Assembly: GCA_964016885.1 (NCBI GenBank)
Contig: OZ024740.1
Span: 204,263,929 to 204,327,928 of the forward strand
Direction: 5' to 3'
DNA from: Eledone cirrhosa
Lineage: Eukaryota > Mollusca > Cephalopoda > Octopoda > Eledonidae
DNA length: 64,000 nt
The translations under genes were made by a program, and so were the position numbers. Below are positions 33,001 to 45,318 of this stretch, in pieces (positions within the stretch are counted from its first letter, which is position 1; every line of letters begins with the position of its first letter). The notes under the pieces were generated by a model. It saw only the letters and a program-made list of their open reading frames with translations, was not told the origin of the DNA and made no database searches.

Positions 33001-33076
33001 CGTTGAGCAGGTGACCCTGCTTCCATGACGACCCCAAGCCACGCGCATTTATGCTGCCTATTCTGAGTGAGTTCAT
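30033..33076 (-). pseudogene. A1 ORF2: APE endonuclease and reverse transcriptase, broken
   Basis: The N-terminal part (from 33076) is an apurinic-endonuclease-like domain: LRIGSINARGLG, VVAISETRIS, VYAPTGAGRPDFFRRLE. The RT follows with INLDQSKAFDRVDHRYL (motif A) and SAYADDVTVVV (catalytic YADD), and a C-terminal zinc knuckle CPRCAQGDETVLHALVQC. Breaks are a 58-bp deletion near 31858 that shifts frame, TAG in place of a Lys codon at about 31539, and a 318-bp in-frame loss at about 30939 that removes the region between RT palm and thumb. TG is present at both edges of that loss in A2, suggesting microhomology. Confidence 0.85.
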
Positions 33077-33111
33077 GTTTAAAATAGAGTGGAAAAGATG
33101 GGAAAGACCAC

Positions 33112-35224
33112 TTACCGTACTTTTCGTAGAGGAGGGATGGTTTTTACATCCCTTTTCACTTGATCGTCTGGTGAAGGGACTGTTGAATCGTCCCTTCGGC
33201 TGGTCATCGGCTCTTCTATGAGTATGTCCGAATATACTCTTCGGTTGATAGTTCCTCCTAGGTCTCTGAAATCACCAACTGCGTTGGGGAATTTCGTTTT
33301 AATGTTTGTGTATTGTTTCTGTGCTATTTTTAGCAGTCTTATGTTAGTTGGCGTTTTGATTGGTGCTGGTATTATGTAGTCGTGTTGTGAAATGTCTGTG
33401 TGTTCAATTATGTAAGTCATTAGTTTCTTGTTGTGTGTATTTATTGCCGTGCATTTGTTTTTCTGGGGGTGGGGTGTGGTTCTGCTATTTTCTTGTTTTT
33501 GCTGGGTGTGTGTGTTTTGTTGTTGTGTTTGCGATGTTGGTGCTTGTGGTGGTGGTGTTGAAGGTGTTGTTGTTGTTGGCGGTGGGGTTGTCGCCGGTGG
33601 TGATGGTGGTGCTAGTGTGGGTTGTGATGGTGTTGGTGGTGTTGCTGCTGTGAGTCTCTTTGCAATAGACTTTACCCTTTTTTCATTTCTTTCCTCCCTT
33701 TTCAAAGGCGACGATGCGCTGCTTCTGCGTTTGTGCCTTCTTACGACCTTTTGCCATTCCTCTCCCACCTCACACTCCATGTCTGATTATGTGAGGTCGG
33801 GGAGGGGTACCAGCTCCACTCTTTCACTTGTTGTTGTTGGTGATGTTTGCACTGGAGTCTCTGTTTCAGCTGCATTTGGTATTGCTGTTGTTGTTAATAC
33901 TTCCACTGCTGCTGCTGTTTTTGATTTCCGTGGCGTGGGTATGGGTGCCACGGACCTATCGTTCCTGGTTGCCGCTTGTCCTGTTGCTGGTAGCCGTGGA
34001 GCCGGTTTCGGGAGGAGGGGGGTTTCTCCTTTCTCAGGGTCTTCTCGTTGCAGAAGGCCCTGAGGTGAGTCTTCGATCCACAGCGAAAGCATTTCGGGCG
34101 TTTGCCCTCAACACTTATGGGCAGTTGAGTGCCGTTATCGAAGTCTATCACATCCGGGATAGCTTCGATGCACTCCTGGTTGGTTTGGATTAACATCTCA
34201 ATGGAGGTGCCGACCCAATCTTCTCTTACTTTTTTCTGTACTTGCAGTACAGTTGTTTTGTCCTCGATTCCGACGAGGACAGATGCGGCCAGCCAAGAAG
34301 GGGCCATCCCGGGGGGGGGGCGTGGGTCAGTTTGACCCTCACAATTTTTTGCCCGCAGTAGGAGGGCACCAACACCATTTCCTCGCTCCTTAGGGTCACT
34401 ACGGATTGAACCTTTTCCTCCTGGGGTGTGGCAAAAAGTACGTCTACGGTGGCATATTTCTTGCCTCGGGTGATGTGTGTTTTCCGCTGCCACACAGACC
34501 CCAAGGCTTTTTGTATTTGAGCCTCTGTGGCTCTTTCCACCCTACGGGATTTTGTACTTACTGTACGGTACGTGACCGTACAGTGCTGTTGGGTTTCGAA
34601 AAAATTTTCCGCTGCCTTGCAGATTGCTCGGTGTCCAGTCTTTGTCACCATCTTCTTCGCTTCCTCTAATTCCTCATTTGTTATGAGGATTGTTTCCAGG
34701 TTCTTCGCGATACCTGCAAACGAGATTGGTTTTTCTTTGCTGCTGTTGTTGTTGTTGTTGTTGTCGTCAGAGCTGCTGTTACTTTTGTTGTTGCTGCAGG
34801 TACTACGACTACTGCCGCCGCCGCTGTTGCTGTGGTTGTTGTTGTTGTTGTTGCTGCTGCTAATGCTGTTGTTGTTTATGCTGCTGCTGATGCTGTTGCG
34901 GCTGCTACTGTTGTTTTCATTGTCACTGTTGCTGTTGCTATTACGGCTGCTACTGCTATTATTCCTGACGTCAGACGAATGAAATGGGTTTTCGTATTTC
35001 CCGCACACCTGTTTCGTCGTCGTTGTCGTCGTCGTCGTGGAGAAATCTTGCACGCTTTGCACGAGACTTTTCTTTTCTGTCGTCGCTTGCGAAAGAGAAG
35101 GGAGGGAGAGAGACACATTTAAAGAAGGGAGGGAGAGAGACAATCTTCTCTCTGCTGTAGTGACGATTGAGGAAGAAGACGGAATGAGTGGGAGTGACCT
35201 ATGAACATTCTTTTTCGTAGCCAT
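33112..35224 (-). pseudogene. A1 ORF1: nucleic-acid-binding protein, broken
   Basis: Homologous to the intact ORF1 at 45319-47400. It has a Ser/Asn-rich N-terminal third, a conserved middle, the zinc knuckle CFRCGSKTHLRAFC and a Pro/Thr/Gln-rich tail. Frame is lost at an expanded G run near 34312-34321 and again near 34020, and a TAA replaces a Glu codon at about 33785. ORF1 proteins of Tx1/L1-type elements bind the element RNA. Confidence 0.85.
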
Positions 35225-35443
35225 GTTGTTTTTTTTTTTGTTTAAAATAAATATTGGGCACAAAACCCCAATAAGCAGTTATTTAACCCCGAAGGGCCAA
35301 ATAACGGGCAGAAAGACCCCTCTCACGAGGAGGAGGGTGTTTTTGTCTACAAGTTGGTAAAAGTTTTAAACAATTTACAATTGTTATAACGTTCAAAATT
35401 TACAATACCTTACAGAGCAGAGCCTCCGTCAACCATAGCATTC

Positions 35444-35499
<56 letters not shown>
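35444..35499. repeat. (AAT)n tract between copy A1 and a SINE
   Basis: About 18 AAT units. It is at once the 5' flank of LINE A1 and the tail of the minus-strand SINE. Confidence 0.95.
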
Positions 35500-35500
<1 letters not shown>

Positions 35501-35690
35501 TGTTTCTACTTTTGGCACAAGGCCAGCAATTATATCAGTGCATTACTGGTACTTTATTTTATCGACCCCGTAATGATGAAAGGTAAAGTTAACCTCGGCG
35601 GGATTTGAACTCAGAATGGCAAGGGCCGTAACTCTATGCGCCAAAGCATGGCATCCGACACTCTACCGATACTGCCAATTAATGATCTCA
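35499..35690 (-). repeat. tRNA-headed SINE (family S), minus strand
   Basis: Complete copy. The reverse strand starts GGCAGTATCGGTAGAGTGTC and ends GTAGAAACAATTATT, running on into the (AAT)n tract. Its 5' end abuts the 3' end of LINE B. Confidence 0.9.
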
Positions 35691-35961
35691 TTTATTAACC
35701 ACAAGGACCGACATGTAGGGGACAATACAAAGACAGGGACAGTGGGGTTTACAATAAGGTCGAGTAAAAGTGCACAATGGCAAGACTAATTTAACAATGA
35801 AAATATAAAAATATAAAATAAACTATGCATAAATATAACAAAATAAATTCCCCGATAGGGGGTGGACGACCCTGGGGTGATTCGGGTACCCCACCAATCC
35901 TGAACCACCCTGCGCTTCTAGGGCACCCAGGGAGGGCACCCCTCTCCTCAAGTTAGCCAGC

Positions 35962-38900
35962 CTATAGGCGCATGGTCAGAGTAGGCCCATTCACACGAGC
36001 CATTCTCGCCACATTCACCCACCTTTTAGCAAATGTACTGGGGGACAGCACTTCTCTCTCCACCCTCACCCTCCTTTCCAGGTGAAACTTGAAGAAGTTG
36101 ATGAGGGATTGGCCGAAAAGAAAAGTGTCTGTCTTTAGTCCTTTCAACCTGGTCCACCATATAATCTCTTTCGCAACTGCCACCAGACAGAGGAAAATGT
36201 CCTGCTCTTCCTGACCTAAGGAAGGTGGGGGCTCGATCTTCACTATGGACTCGGCCGATAGCCGGATTCGTTCCACACGCGACAGAAGCTGTTCGACATA
36301 ACTCCACAAGTCAGTAATGCACGGACATTGGACAAGTGCGTGCAGAACGGTTTCGTCGTTCTGTGCGCATCTTGGGCAGGTCCGTCTGACAGCACTTCCG
36401 TGCCTGTAGAGTTTATCCCGAACCGGCAGTACCCCCCCCCCCCCGGTAGCACTGCCAAGCGAGGGATTTCTGGAAATTGTCCATCGTCCCCGGCTCAAAA
36501 GTCCTCCGGTACAGACTGGTCAGTTCGACTTCGTCGAGGCCCAAAGCTTCTCCGAGTGCGTCATCGCACTTGCCCACCACTAATCCTCTATAGAACTCGA
36601 GAGTGGAAGTTCAACTGATCGCATTGCCAGGTGCCAGTCACCCAGTCTCGGTCTCTTCTTGGCCCAGGACTGCAGCTCAGTCAAAGAAATGAGCTGCGGA
36701 AAGGCCCGTCTGATAAACGGCGACCACACCTGTTCACCATTGAGGCAGAATATCTGGAGATGTCGCAGCCTCAACGCATGTCTGCGCATCATTAGCCACG
36801 GCATGCCCAGCCCTCCGCGTAGAGGGTGCTGGCAGCAGATGGACCGCCTCACCAACGGAACTTGTCCCCTCCACAAGAATTTGAAGAGGAGCCGTTCCAA
36901 CTTGACGAGGCGCGGACGGTGGCAAGGCACGACGGTTAGGCGGTAGTATATGACGGACGCGATGTACGCATTCGCCACCTCCGCGCGACCTTTCAGTGAT
37001 AGCTTCCTCCCAGCCCATTTTTTGGTGAGACTGGCTGCTCTGCTCGTTACCTCGTCCCAATTCTTTTCCACCTGGAGGTCTGGTCCGAACCAAACCCCGA
37101 GCAACTTTACCGGTCCGTCCGTCCAGCGCCCCACGACGCTGTTGGACGGCATGGGCTTGCCTCTCCAGGTTCCGAGCTGCAAGCCCACCGACTTTTCCGG
37201 GTTAAGTTTGGCTCCTGTCAACCTTTCATATTCCTTCAGTAAGGTGCCGACCACCTCGATTTCTGAGGTGTTCGACACCATCACGGTGATGTCGTCCGCA
37301 TAAGCCGACACCGTCTTTCCACGTCCCGGTTCGAGCGGGATGCCCTGCAACAGCTCCAGCTTCCGCAGTAAAGGCTCGAGAGTCAATACGTACAGAAAGG
37401 AAGAGAGAGGGCACCCTTGACGGACCGATCGGGAGAGCCGAAATGGTTCCGAGAGGTGGTCATTAACCTTGACCACCGAGCGTGTGCCGCTGTGCATTGC
37501 AACGATCCAGCTTCTAAAGACAGGGCCGAAGCCAGTCGCTTTGAGGACAAACTCCAGATACCGATGGTCGACCCTATCGAATCCTTTCGATTGATCTAAA
37601 TTGATCAGTGCCCCACCGAAGCCAGGTTTACACCCTACCCTCTCTATGATGTATCGCATGAGGTGGAGATTGTCGTGTATGGACCTGGCTGGGATTGCGC
37701 AAGTTTGCGCCTCCCCAACCAAATCCTCGACGACAAGCGCCAATCTCTTTGCTAACACCTTGGCCAAAATCTTAAACTCTGTGTTGAGCAGAGTTATGGG
37801 CCTGAAGTTGTATAATGTATCCCTCTTGTTCTCGTCTTTCCTTATCAGCGTCACCACTCCCCTGCTCACAGAACTGGGAATACTCCCATTCTGCTGCCAG
37901 TTACAGTAGAGTGCTTCGAGGAGTTCGGAGAACAAGTCTGGCATATTTACGTAAAGCTCGTAGGGCAGGCCATCCAAACCGGGTGACTTGCACCTCATGC
38001 AGCCGACAAGGGCGTCCTGAATTTCAGCTGAAGTAATCGGCCTTTCGCAGCGCTCAGCGTCGACCGTCAAGATGCGCGACAAGCCGTCAAGGTAGGGACT
38101 GTAATCCGCTACTCTCTCTGACTCGCCACTCTCCCTGAACAACCGAGCAAAGTGCTGGCGAAAGGCCTCACACATCCGCTTGGAATCGCTTATCTCGTGT
38201 CCGTCTCGGTCCGTCAAAGACCGAATTGTGGTTTTATTACCACGCTGCGCCTCTGCCACGCGGGCCCATCGAACAGCTTTAGTTCCCTCGATTCTCAGCG
38301 CACGCGCCTTAGCTCTGACAATGCAACCTTCGTGTTTGGCGTTGAAGAAATGGTCTAATGCCATTCTCGCCGCTAGCACGTCAGTTGCGATGCCACTACA
38401 AATACCCTCGTCTAACTTATCTACCAGCTCCCCCTCCTTTCTATTTTTCTCTAACGCTAGTTCTTTGCTGAACTCTATCGAAGTTACTCTAATCTCTCTT
38501 TTGAGAGCCCCCCACCATCTGTTGTTGATAATCCCCCCTGTCAACTTTTGCTTAACTAAATTGTTGACTCGGTCCCTGTAAGCCTTACGTGCCGGAAATG
38601 ACATGTTCAGCTTCCAGTAACCCGGTCCTAACCTACGCGTTTTATTTAGGTCGACCGTACAGATCACAAATTTGTGATCTGAATAGGCGACCGTTTTAAA
38701 AAGTGGACAGCCCACACTATTTCTATCTATTTTCCTAATGAAGATCCTGTCTATATACGATCTAGATGACCCCATTCGGTTGGTCCATGTCCATACTGGC
38801 ACATTGGGGAAATCTAGTCGATACCTGTCAGACAGTTGGAACTGGCTGAGTAGGTGCTTGAGGCTTTTGCACCCCCCGCTCCTATCGGCTACTCCCACAC

Positions 38901-39357
38901 AATCCCAGCGTGCGTCTATGATGCCATTCCAGTCCCCCGCTAACAGTAAAGGGCGAGACATACCCAGAAAGCTCTCCAGCCGCCTAAAGAAGTCAGGTCG
39001 TCCGGCCCCTGTAGGGGCATAGACGGCCACCAGTCTAAAGGCACCACCTTCGCTACTGCTCACATCCAAGACCACCAACTTACCGTCCGGGTCCCGGAAG
39101 ATCGACCTTACCTCGAGATTCCAGTCCTTTCCCAAACAGCACTGCCACCCCACCTCCCATTCCCGGCCTGCTAACAGATGCGAAGATCTGATAGTCGTCG
39201 AAAATGGGGGCTAGTGCGCGCGTGTCGGAAATTCTGGTCTCGCTTACGGCAATCACATCCATTTCCAGCGACCGGAGGTCGTTGAGCAGGGGACCCTGCT
39301 TCCAGGGTGACCCCAGGCCGCGAACATTTAAACTTCCTACTCTTAATATGGCTATAT
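35962..39357 (-). pseudogene. LINE B ORF2: endonuclease and reverse transcriptase, broken
   Basis: Endonuclease LRVGSLNVRGLGSPW and VIAVSETRIS, RT motif A INLDQSKGFDRVDHRYL, catalytic SAYADDITVMV and knuckle CPRCAQNDETVLHALVQC are all visible. The long middle piece is open from about 39153 to 36580. Breaks are a frameshift near 39110-39150, a small deletion near 36630 and a C14 run near 36428-36442 that shifts frame before the last 170 codons. The codon aligned with the A2 start Met is not ATG. Confidence 0.85.
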
Positions 39358-39364
39358 TGGTAAG

Positions 39365-41324
39365 CTAAGAGAGAGAGAGGGAAGGTTTACTTACCTCCCG
39401 GGTCTTGTGAAGGTCGGGTGGTTCGACCTCCATGGTTGGTGAGGTTTCTTTTGGGAACCCCTTTAAAAGTCTTGATGTAGGTTTCACATTCGGGGTTCCC
39501 ACGTCTTGAGGAAAGCTCTCTCGAATTTCTTTGAAGGAATTGAATGACATTCGGACCAGAAGAAAATCTTCTGGCACGCAAAATGTGCTCATTTCAAAAA
39601 TCTCCCCCTCTGTTTGAATGTCCTCGCTTCGCGCTAAGAGGGCCATCAGTTTATCGTTGGCCCTTCTGACAAGCACGAAGTTTTTAACATTTTGTTGGTG
39701 TGGTTTTATTTGTTTTCGTTTTGGTGAAGGTGGTGGCGATGGTTTTGGTGGTGTTGTTTCGGGTATGTCTATGTTTGTTGTAGGTGTGGTGTCTGCAATT
39801 TCAGGTATTTGTGTGTTTATTTGTACTTGTGTTTGTTTAGGTTGTTTGCGTTTCGGGGATTGTGGAGGTGGTGTCGATGTTGCTGTTGGTGATGATGTTA
39901 TTGGGGAAGTGTTTGCGTTAGTGGTGTCTGTAATTTTTGTTGTGTGTGTTTTTGTGTTTTGTTGGGGCTTTTTTTTTTGTGAGTTTTCTCTGTTTTTTTT
40001 GCACTTTTGGGTTTTCCTTCATCTTCGCTGCTGGAAGACAAAGGGTCTGTGTCTGTGAGTGTCTCTGTGTCTGTGTGTGCGTTTATTGTTTTGTCTATGT
40101 GTATAATTGGGGGGTAGGGGGAGTGGGAGAGCTTTCCTCGTTTTCTCCTTGGATTGGTTTTGGTGTTGGTGGTGATCCGGCTGCTTTTGATGTTGAGTCC
40201 GTGTTTCTGTTGATGTTGTTTTTGGTGGTGGTGGTGGTGCAGCTTTCCGTGCTGACACTAGCGTTGGCAACAAAGGAGGTTTGCGACCCCCTGCATTTTT
40301 GCGCTGAGGGCAGAAGGCTTGAAGATGCGTTGCTTCCCCGCAGACGAAGCAGCGTGGCCTTCTTCCGTCAATCATTAGTTGGATTGTTGTCCCGTCTTGC
40401 AGGCGGGCAAAATCCGGGATGTTATTCATATCTTCCGGTTTCATTTGGAGAAGAATCTCCAAATCGATTCCGGACCAGTCCTCTCTCTCTGTCCTTTTGA
40501 TGTCCAGGAGGGTAGTGTCTGTCCCCTCCTCGATTACGCATCCCAGCAGCCACCATATGTTCATTCCTGGTGGGATGCTGGGAATGCGTACCTTCACTGT
40601 CCTTTTACCCATATAGGAAGGATGCATGATAATGCGTTCGGTTCTGCAGGGTCACCGAGTGCTTAATAGCGAGGGCCTCGGTTTTGAACAGTACCGAGAT
40701 GGTACCGAACTGTTTGCCTCTTGCTTTGTACTCTATGTTACTTCCGATGTACTCCAAAGCAGCCTTTACCTCTGCTTGGCTCGCAAGTTCCACTTTTCGT
40801 GTCTGCACCGAAATGCATCAAAAGTACACCGTACTCCTTTGCATGGCCGCTATTGCCTCGTCCGGGATGGTCAGGTTTTCCCAGGACTTCTCCCGTTTAA
40901 TTAGCCTCCACGCTTTGGCCAACTGTTCGTCTTTATCGCTAATATCAATATCAATATTCAATAAGCGCTTTGTTTTTGCTGCTGCTGCAGCAAATGTGGT
41001 GTTTTTGATGCTCTTATTGTTGCTGTTGCCACCGCCATCCTTGTTTACATTGAAGCTGTCGGTGTTATTGTCGTTATTGCTCTGAGTTGTTGTTGTTGTG
41101 GTGGTGGTGGTGGTGGTGGTGGCGGTGGTGGTGATGTCGTTTTCAGATGATACTGCTGCTATGGCAGAAGGTTGTGATGGTAGCTTTTGAGTTTTGCCTT
41201 CACATTCAGTAGAGTGGATGACAGGCATGACTGTAGCCGTCGTAGTCGTGGTGAAATCTGCAGTGGCTGCCGTTAAACTTTTGACCTGAACGTTGTTTAC
41301 CGTTTCAAGGTCGAAAATTTCCAT
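39365..41324 (-). pseudogene. LINE B ORF1, broken
   Basis: Starts MEIFDLETVNNVQVK. It has a poly-Thr stretch, then VKAALEYIGSNIEYKARGKQ, PPGMNIWWLLGCVIEEGTD and the zinc knuckle CFVCGEATHLQAFC (CX2CX4HX4C) as in A, and a Pro/Thr/His-rich tail. It is split into at least four frames (breaks near 40815, 40620 and 40010). Outside the knuckle and its neighbourhood it has little similarity to the A ORF1. Confidence 0.75.
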
Positions 41325-41550
41325 AATTTTCTTTTGGTGGGGAAGCGATTTTTTTCGAAGTTTTTTAAAATAAATCTGAATATTCGGGCTTAAAGCCCGA
41401 ATATTGAGAGGTATCCCTCTCTTTAAATCAAGATGTGTACCTTAAGTTTCGTTAATGACAAGAAAATACAAGAAAAAGACATTTTAAAACAGCTTAAAGT
41501 TACGAACCTTTTCTCCCGCAGATTTGTACTGTCTTCACACATGTGCGGCC

Positions 41551-41612
<62 letters not shown>
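41551..41612. repeat. (AAT)n tract between LINE B and LINE A2
   Basis: About 20 AAT units. It is the 5' flank of B and the 3' flank of A2. Confidence 0.95.
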
Positions 41613-41614
<2 letters not shown>

Positions 41615-41862
41615 TTTCTTTATTAACCACAAGGGTTTACATAAAGTAGACATTAAGGACAGTGCAGGACAATGCAGGACGGTACAAGTGGGCATTTCTG
41701 CGTGTAAAAAACAAAAACAGAGGATGCAACAAAAAATAACAATGAAAAATTCCCCAATAGGGGGGAGACTTCGGAGGGACATTTGTGGAGAAAGCCCAGT
41801 AAAAAGCCACAATGACCCTGACCACCAAGGCAAGTGCCCTCTCCCAGTTTTCCACCTTTAAT

Positions 41863-44800
41863 TTACAGATATATGCTCAGAGTAGGCCCATTCACTCGGG
41901 CCATTCTTGCTTCTCTCACCCATCTTTCAACAAAATGCTGGGAAGAGAGCACTTCCCTCTCTACTCTGATTTTCCTTTTCAAATGAAATTTGAAAAAGTC
42001 AATCAGAGCATCACCGAAGAGGTAAGTGCTCGTCTTCAGCCCTTTCAAACGTGTCCACCATACTATCTCTTTCACCATGGCCACCAGGCAGATAAAAACT
42101 GCCTGCCCTTCCCGGCTAAAGGAGGAGGGCGGGGCAATCCTCACGATGGACTCAGATGATAGCCGGATCCGTCCTAAACGCGACAGCAGGTGTTCGACAT
42201 AAACCCACAAGTCAGCAATTTTCGGACACTGGACGAGTGCGTGCAGGACGGTTTCGTCGCCCTGCGCGCATCTCGGACATGCCCGGCTGACGGCACCTCC
42301 ATGCCTGTAGAGTTTATCCCGAACTGGCAAGGCTCCTCGGTAGCACTGCCAGGCCAGAGATTTCTGGAAGTTGTCCATAGGCCCTGGCCCGAAAGTTCTT
42401 CCGAAGAGATTGGCTAGTTGATTTTCGTCGACGCCTAGAGTTTCCCCAAGTACGTCATCGCTCTTCCCCTCCACTAATCCTCTATAGAACGCCGAGGTGG
42501 AGTTTCCACCGATCACATTGCCCGATTGGTCGAGGGCTGTGAGCGCCTGAAGACATTCCAGTCTCCAGGCGCTCCCTCTCGGTCTTCGCTTGACCCAGGA
42601 CTGCAGCTCCGTCAAGGAAACGAGCTGGGGAAACACGCGCCTAGCAAACGGCGACCACACCTGATCACCGTCGAGGAAGAGGTGGAGATGTCGTAGCCTG
42701 AGCGCGTGCCTGCGCATCATCAGCCACGGCATGCCCAGCCCTCCACGTAGCGGGTGTTGACAACAGATGGACCGCCTGACCATCGGAGCGCGTCCCTTCC
42801 ACAAAAAGCGAAAGAGCAAACGCTCCAGCGCAGTCAGGCGAGGCTTAGGACAAGGTACGACGGTCAGACGGTAGCAGATGACGGACGCGATGTACGCGTT
42901 AGCCACCTCCGCTCGACCTTTCAGGGATAGCTTCCTCTCCGCCCATTTCTGGGTGAGAGAAGCCATCCTGCTCGTCACCTCGTCCCAGTTTTTGTCCGTC
43001 TGGAGGTCCGGACCGAACCAGACCCCTAGCAATTTAACCGGTCCGTCCGTCCAGCGTCCGACGACGCTGTTGGACGGCATGGACCTGCCTCTCCAGGTGC
43101 CGAGCTGCAGGCCCACTGACTTTTTCTGGTTGATCATTGCTCCTGTCACCGCTTCGTATTCTCTTAGTGTAGTGCCGATCGCCTCGATGTGTTTGGCGCT
43201 CGACACCACTACGGTGACATCGTCCGCATATGCTGACACTGATCTTCCGCATCCTAGTTCGCGCGGGACTCCCCTCAACGTCTCCAGTTTGTGCAGTAAT
43301 GGCTCGAGAGTCAATACGTACAAGAGGGACGAGAGGGGACATCCTTGGCGGACCGAGCGCATGATGTTGAACGGTTCCGACAGGTGACCGTTCACTCTCA
43401 CCACAGAGCAGATGTCGCTGTGCATGGCAGCGATCCAGCCTCTGAAGACGGGCCCAAAGCCAGCCGCCCTCAGGACTGCCGCTAGGTAACGATGGTCGAC
43501 CCTATCGAAAGCTTTCGACTGATCTAAATTGATCAAGGACCCACCCGTGCCAGGTTCCCTAGCTACCCTCTCTACGATGTATCGCATGAGATGGAGGTTG
43601 TCGTGGATGGATCTGTCGGGAATGGCGCATGTCTGCGCCTCTCCCACCAGACCACCAACGACAAGCGCCAACCTCTTTGCTAGCACCTTGGCCAAAATCT
43701 TAAACTCTGTGTTTAGCAGAGTTATGGGCCGGAAATTGTCTATGTTATCCCCCTTGTTCGGATCCTTTCTCAGCAGTGCCACCGCTCCTCGGCTCACAGA
43801 ACTGGGAATTCTCCCGTTCTGTTGCCAGTTGCAGTAGACGTCCGCCAAGAGGCCTCCGAACAAGTCTGGCATCTGTACGTAAAGTTCATAGGGCAGACCA
43901 TCCAAACCAGGCGATTTACCCCTTGTGCAGCCAGTCATTGCCTCCCTTACTTCAGCGGCTGTTATCGGCTTTTCGCAACACTTCGCCTCAGTGGCCGAGA
44001 GCCGCGGCAGTCCGTCGAGGTAGACACTAAAGTCCATCCCTCTACCCGGCCCCCCGCTGCCCCCGAACAGCTGAGCGAAGTGTCGCTGAAAAGCTTCACA
44101 CATTTGCCCGGGATCGAGTAGCATGCGCCCGTCGTGGTCCACCAAAGACCGGATCGTGGCTTTGTTGCCACGACGCGCCTCCGCCACTCGGGCCCATTGA
44201 ACGGCTTTCGTCCCCTCGTGTCTGAGAGCACGCACCCTAGCTCTGACAACGCAGCCTTCGTGCTTTGCATTGAAGAATTGGTCAAGGGCCAATTTCGCCG
44301 CAAGCACGTCGGTCGTAATGCCTTTGCTAAGCGCCTCGTCTAATTTTTTAACTAGTTCTCCCTCTGCTCTATTTTTCTCTATTGCTAAAGCCTTACTAAA
44401 CCCTAATCGATTCTATTCTAATCGCTCTTTTCAGAGCAAACCACCACTTGTTGTTGACGATGGCCCCCGTCAACGCCCGCTTAACTAGTTCGCTAATCCG
44501 GTCTCTGTAGGCCTTGCGCGCTGGTAAGGACGCGTTTAGCTTCCAGTAGCCGGGTCCTCGTCTATGAAGCCTATCTAAGTCAAGCACACAGGTCACGAAT
44601 TTGTGGTCCGTGTAGCTGACTATCTTGAATTGTGGACAGCCTATGCTAGACCTATCTATTTCCCTACAAAATACTCTATCTAGATATGATCTGGATGACC
44701 CTACGCTATTTGTCCAAGTCCACATTGGCACATTCGGGAAATCCAATCGGTACCTGTCAGACAGTTCAAAACGCCTGAGCAGGTTGGTGAGGCTCTTGCA

Positions 44801-45283
44801 CCCTCCACCCCTATCCGCTAATCCCACACAGTCCCAGCGTGCATCTAAGATCCCGTTCCAGTCGCCCACTAACACTAAAGAGCGGGACGTTCCAAGAAAG
44901 GTCTCCAGACGCCGGAAGAAATCAGGCCGCCCTGCTCCTGTCGGGGCATAGACGGCCACTAGCCTGAAAGCTTGCCCGTCTCCGCTGGTCACGTCCAGCA
45001 CCACCAGCTTGCCCTCTGGGTCCAGGAAGATGGCCCGTATGGCGAGATCCAAACCTCTCCGAAAAAGCACAGCAACTCCTCCACCCGATCCAGGACGGCT
45101 GGGAGATGCGTACACATCGTAGCCGCCGAAGATCGGTGCGAAGGCCCGTGCTTCGGAGATTCTGGTCTCGCTGATGGCCACTACATCTATGTTTAGTGAC
45201 CTGAGGTCGTTGAGCAGGTGACCCTGCTTCCATGACGACCCCAAGCCACGCGCATTTATGCTGCCTATTCTGAGTGAGGTCAT
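41863..45283 (-). pseudogene. A2 ORF2: APE endonuclease and reverse transcriptase, one frameshift
   Basis: About 1140 codons. Residues 1-225 are the APE endonuclease (LRIGSINARGLG, GDWNGILDARWD, SRSYLDRVF, SYTDHKFV) that nicks target DNA. The RT has NFRPITLLNTEFKILAKVLA, AQTCAIPDRSIHDNLH, INLDQSKAFDRVDHRYL, SVRQGCPLSSLLYVL, SAYADDVTVVV and LLGVWFG. The C-terminal knuckle is CPRCAQGDETVLHALVQC (CX2CX8HX4C). Compared with A1, one extra C near 44403 shifts frame after residue 294; otherwise no break is seen. It acts with ORF1 in target-primed reverse transcription. Confidence 0.9.
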
Positions 45284-45318
45284 GCTTAAAATAGAGTGGA
45301 AAAGATGGGAAAGACCAC

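Larger units (their letters stand above)
29771..35443 (-). mobile_element. Tx1-like LINE copy A1 (inactive)
   Basis: Full-length minus-strand copy with the same 5' and 3' ends as A2 (41613-47614): on the + strand GATTTCTTTATTAACCACAA at the 3' end and CCGTCAACCATAGCATTC at the 5' end. (AAT)n lies on both sides. Two ORFs are arranged as ORF1 then ORF2, with a 250-bp 3' UTR containing AATAAA. Identity with A2 is very high. Relative to A2 it has a 318-bp in-frame deletion and a 58-bp frameshifting deletion in ORF2, a nonsense codon in each ORF, and an expanded G run in ORF1. Confidence 0.9.
35694..41550 (-). mobile_element. Tx1-like LINE B, diverged relative of A (inactive)
   Basis: Same architecture as A with clearly different sequence; the 3' end GATCTCATTTATTAACCACA (+ strand) is homologous to A. 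The 5' end meets (AAT)n at 41551 in the sequence ATGTGCGGCCATAAT. The 5' UTR carries an imperfect hairpin (AATATTCGGGCTTAAAGCCCG near 41380). Both ORFs are broken. Confidence 0.85.

Noticed and set aside
33428..34063. Long plus-strand frames opposite the Tx1 ORF1 (also 45635-46261, 46619-47158)
   Set aside because: Antisense shadows of a GC-skewed, low-complexity ORF1; they encode Leu/Val/Cys runs without domain features.
41433..41611. Open frame running into Asn repeats as the missing N-terminus of the Dong-type ORF
   Set aside because: It is the antisense of the LINE B 5' end followed by (AAT)n; homology and orientation fit B, not the Dong element.
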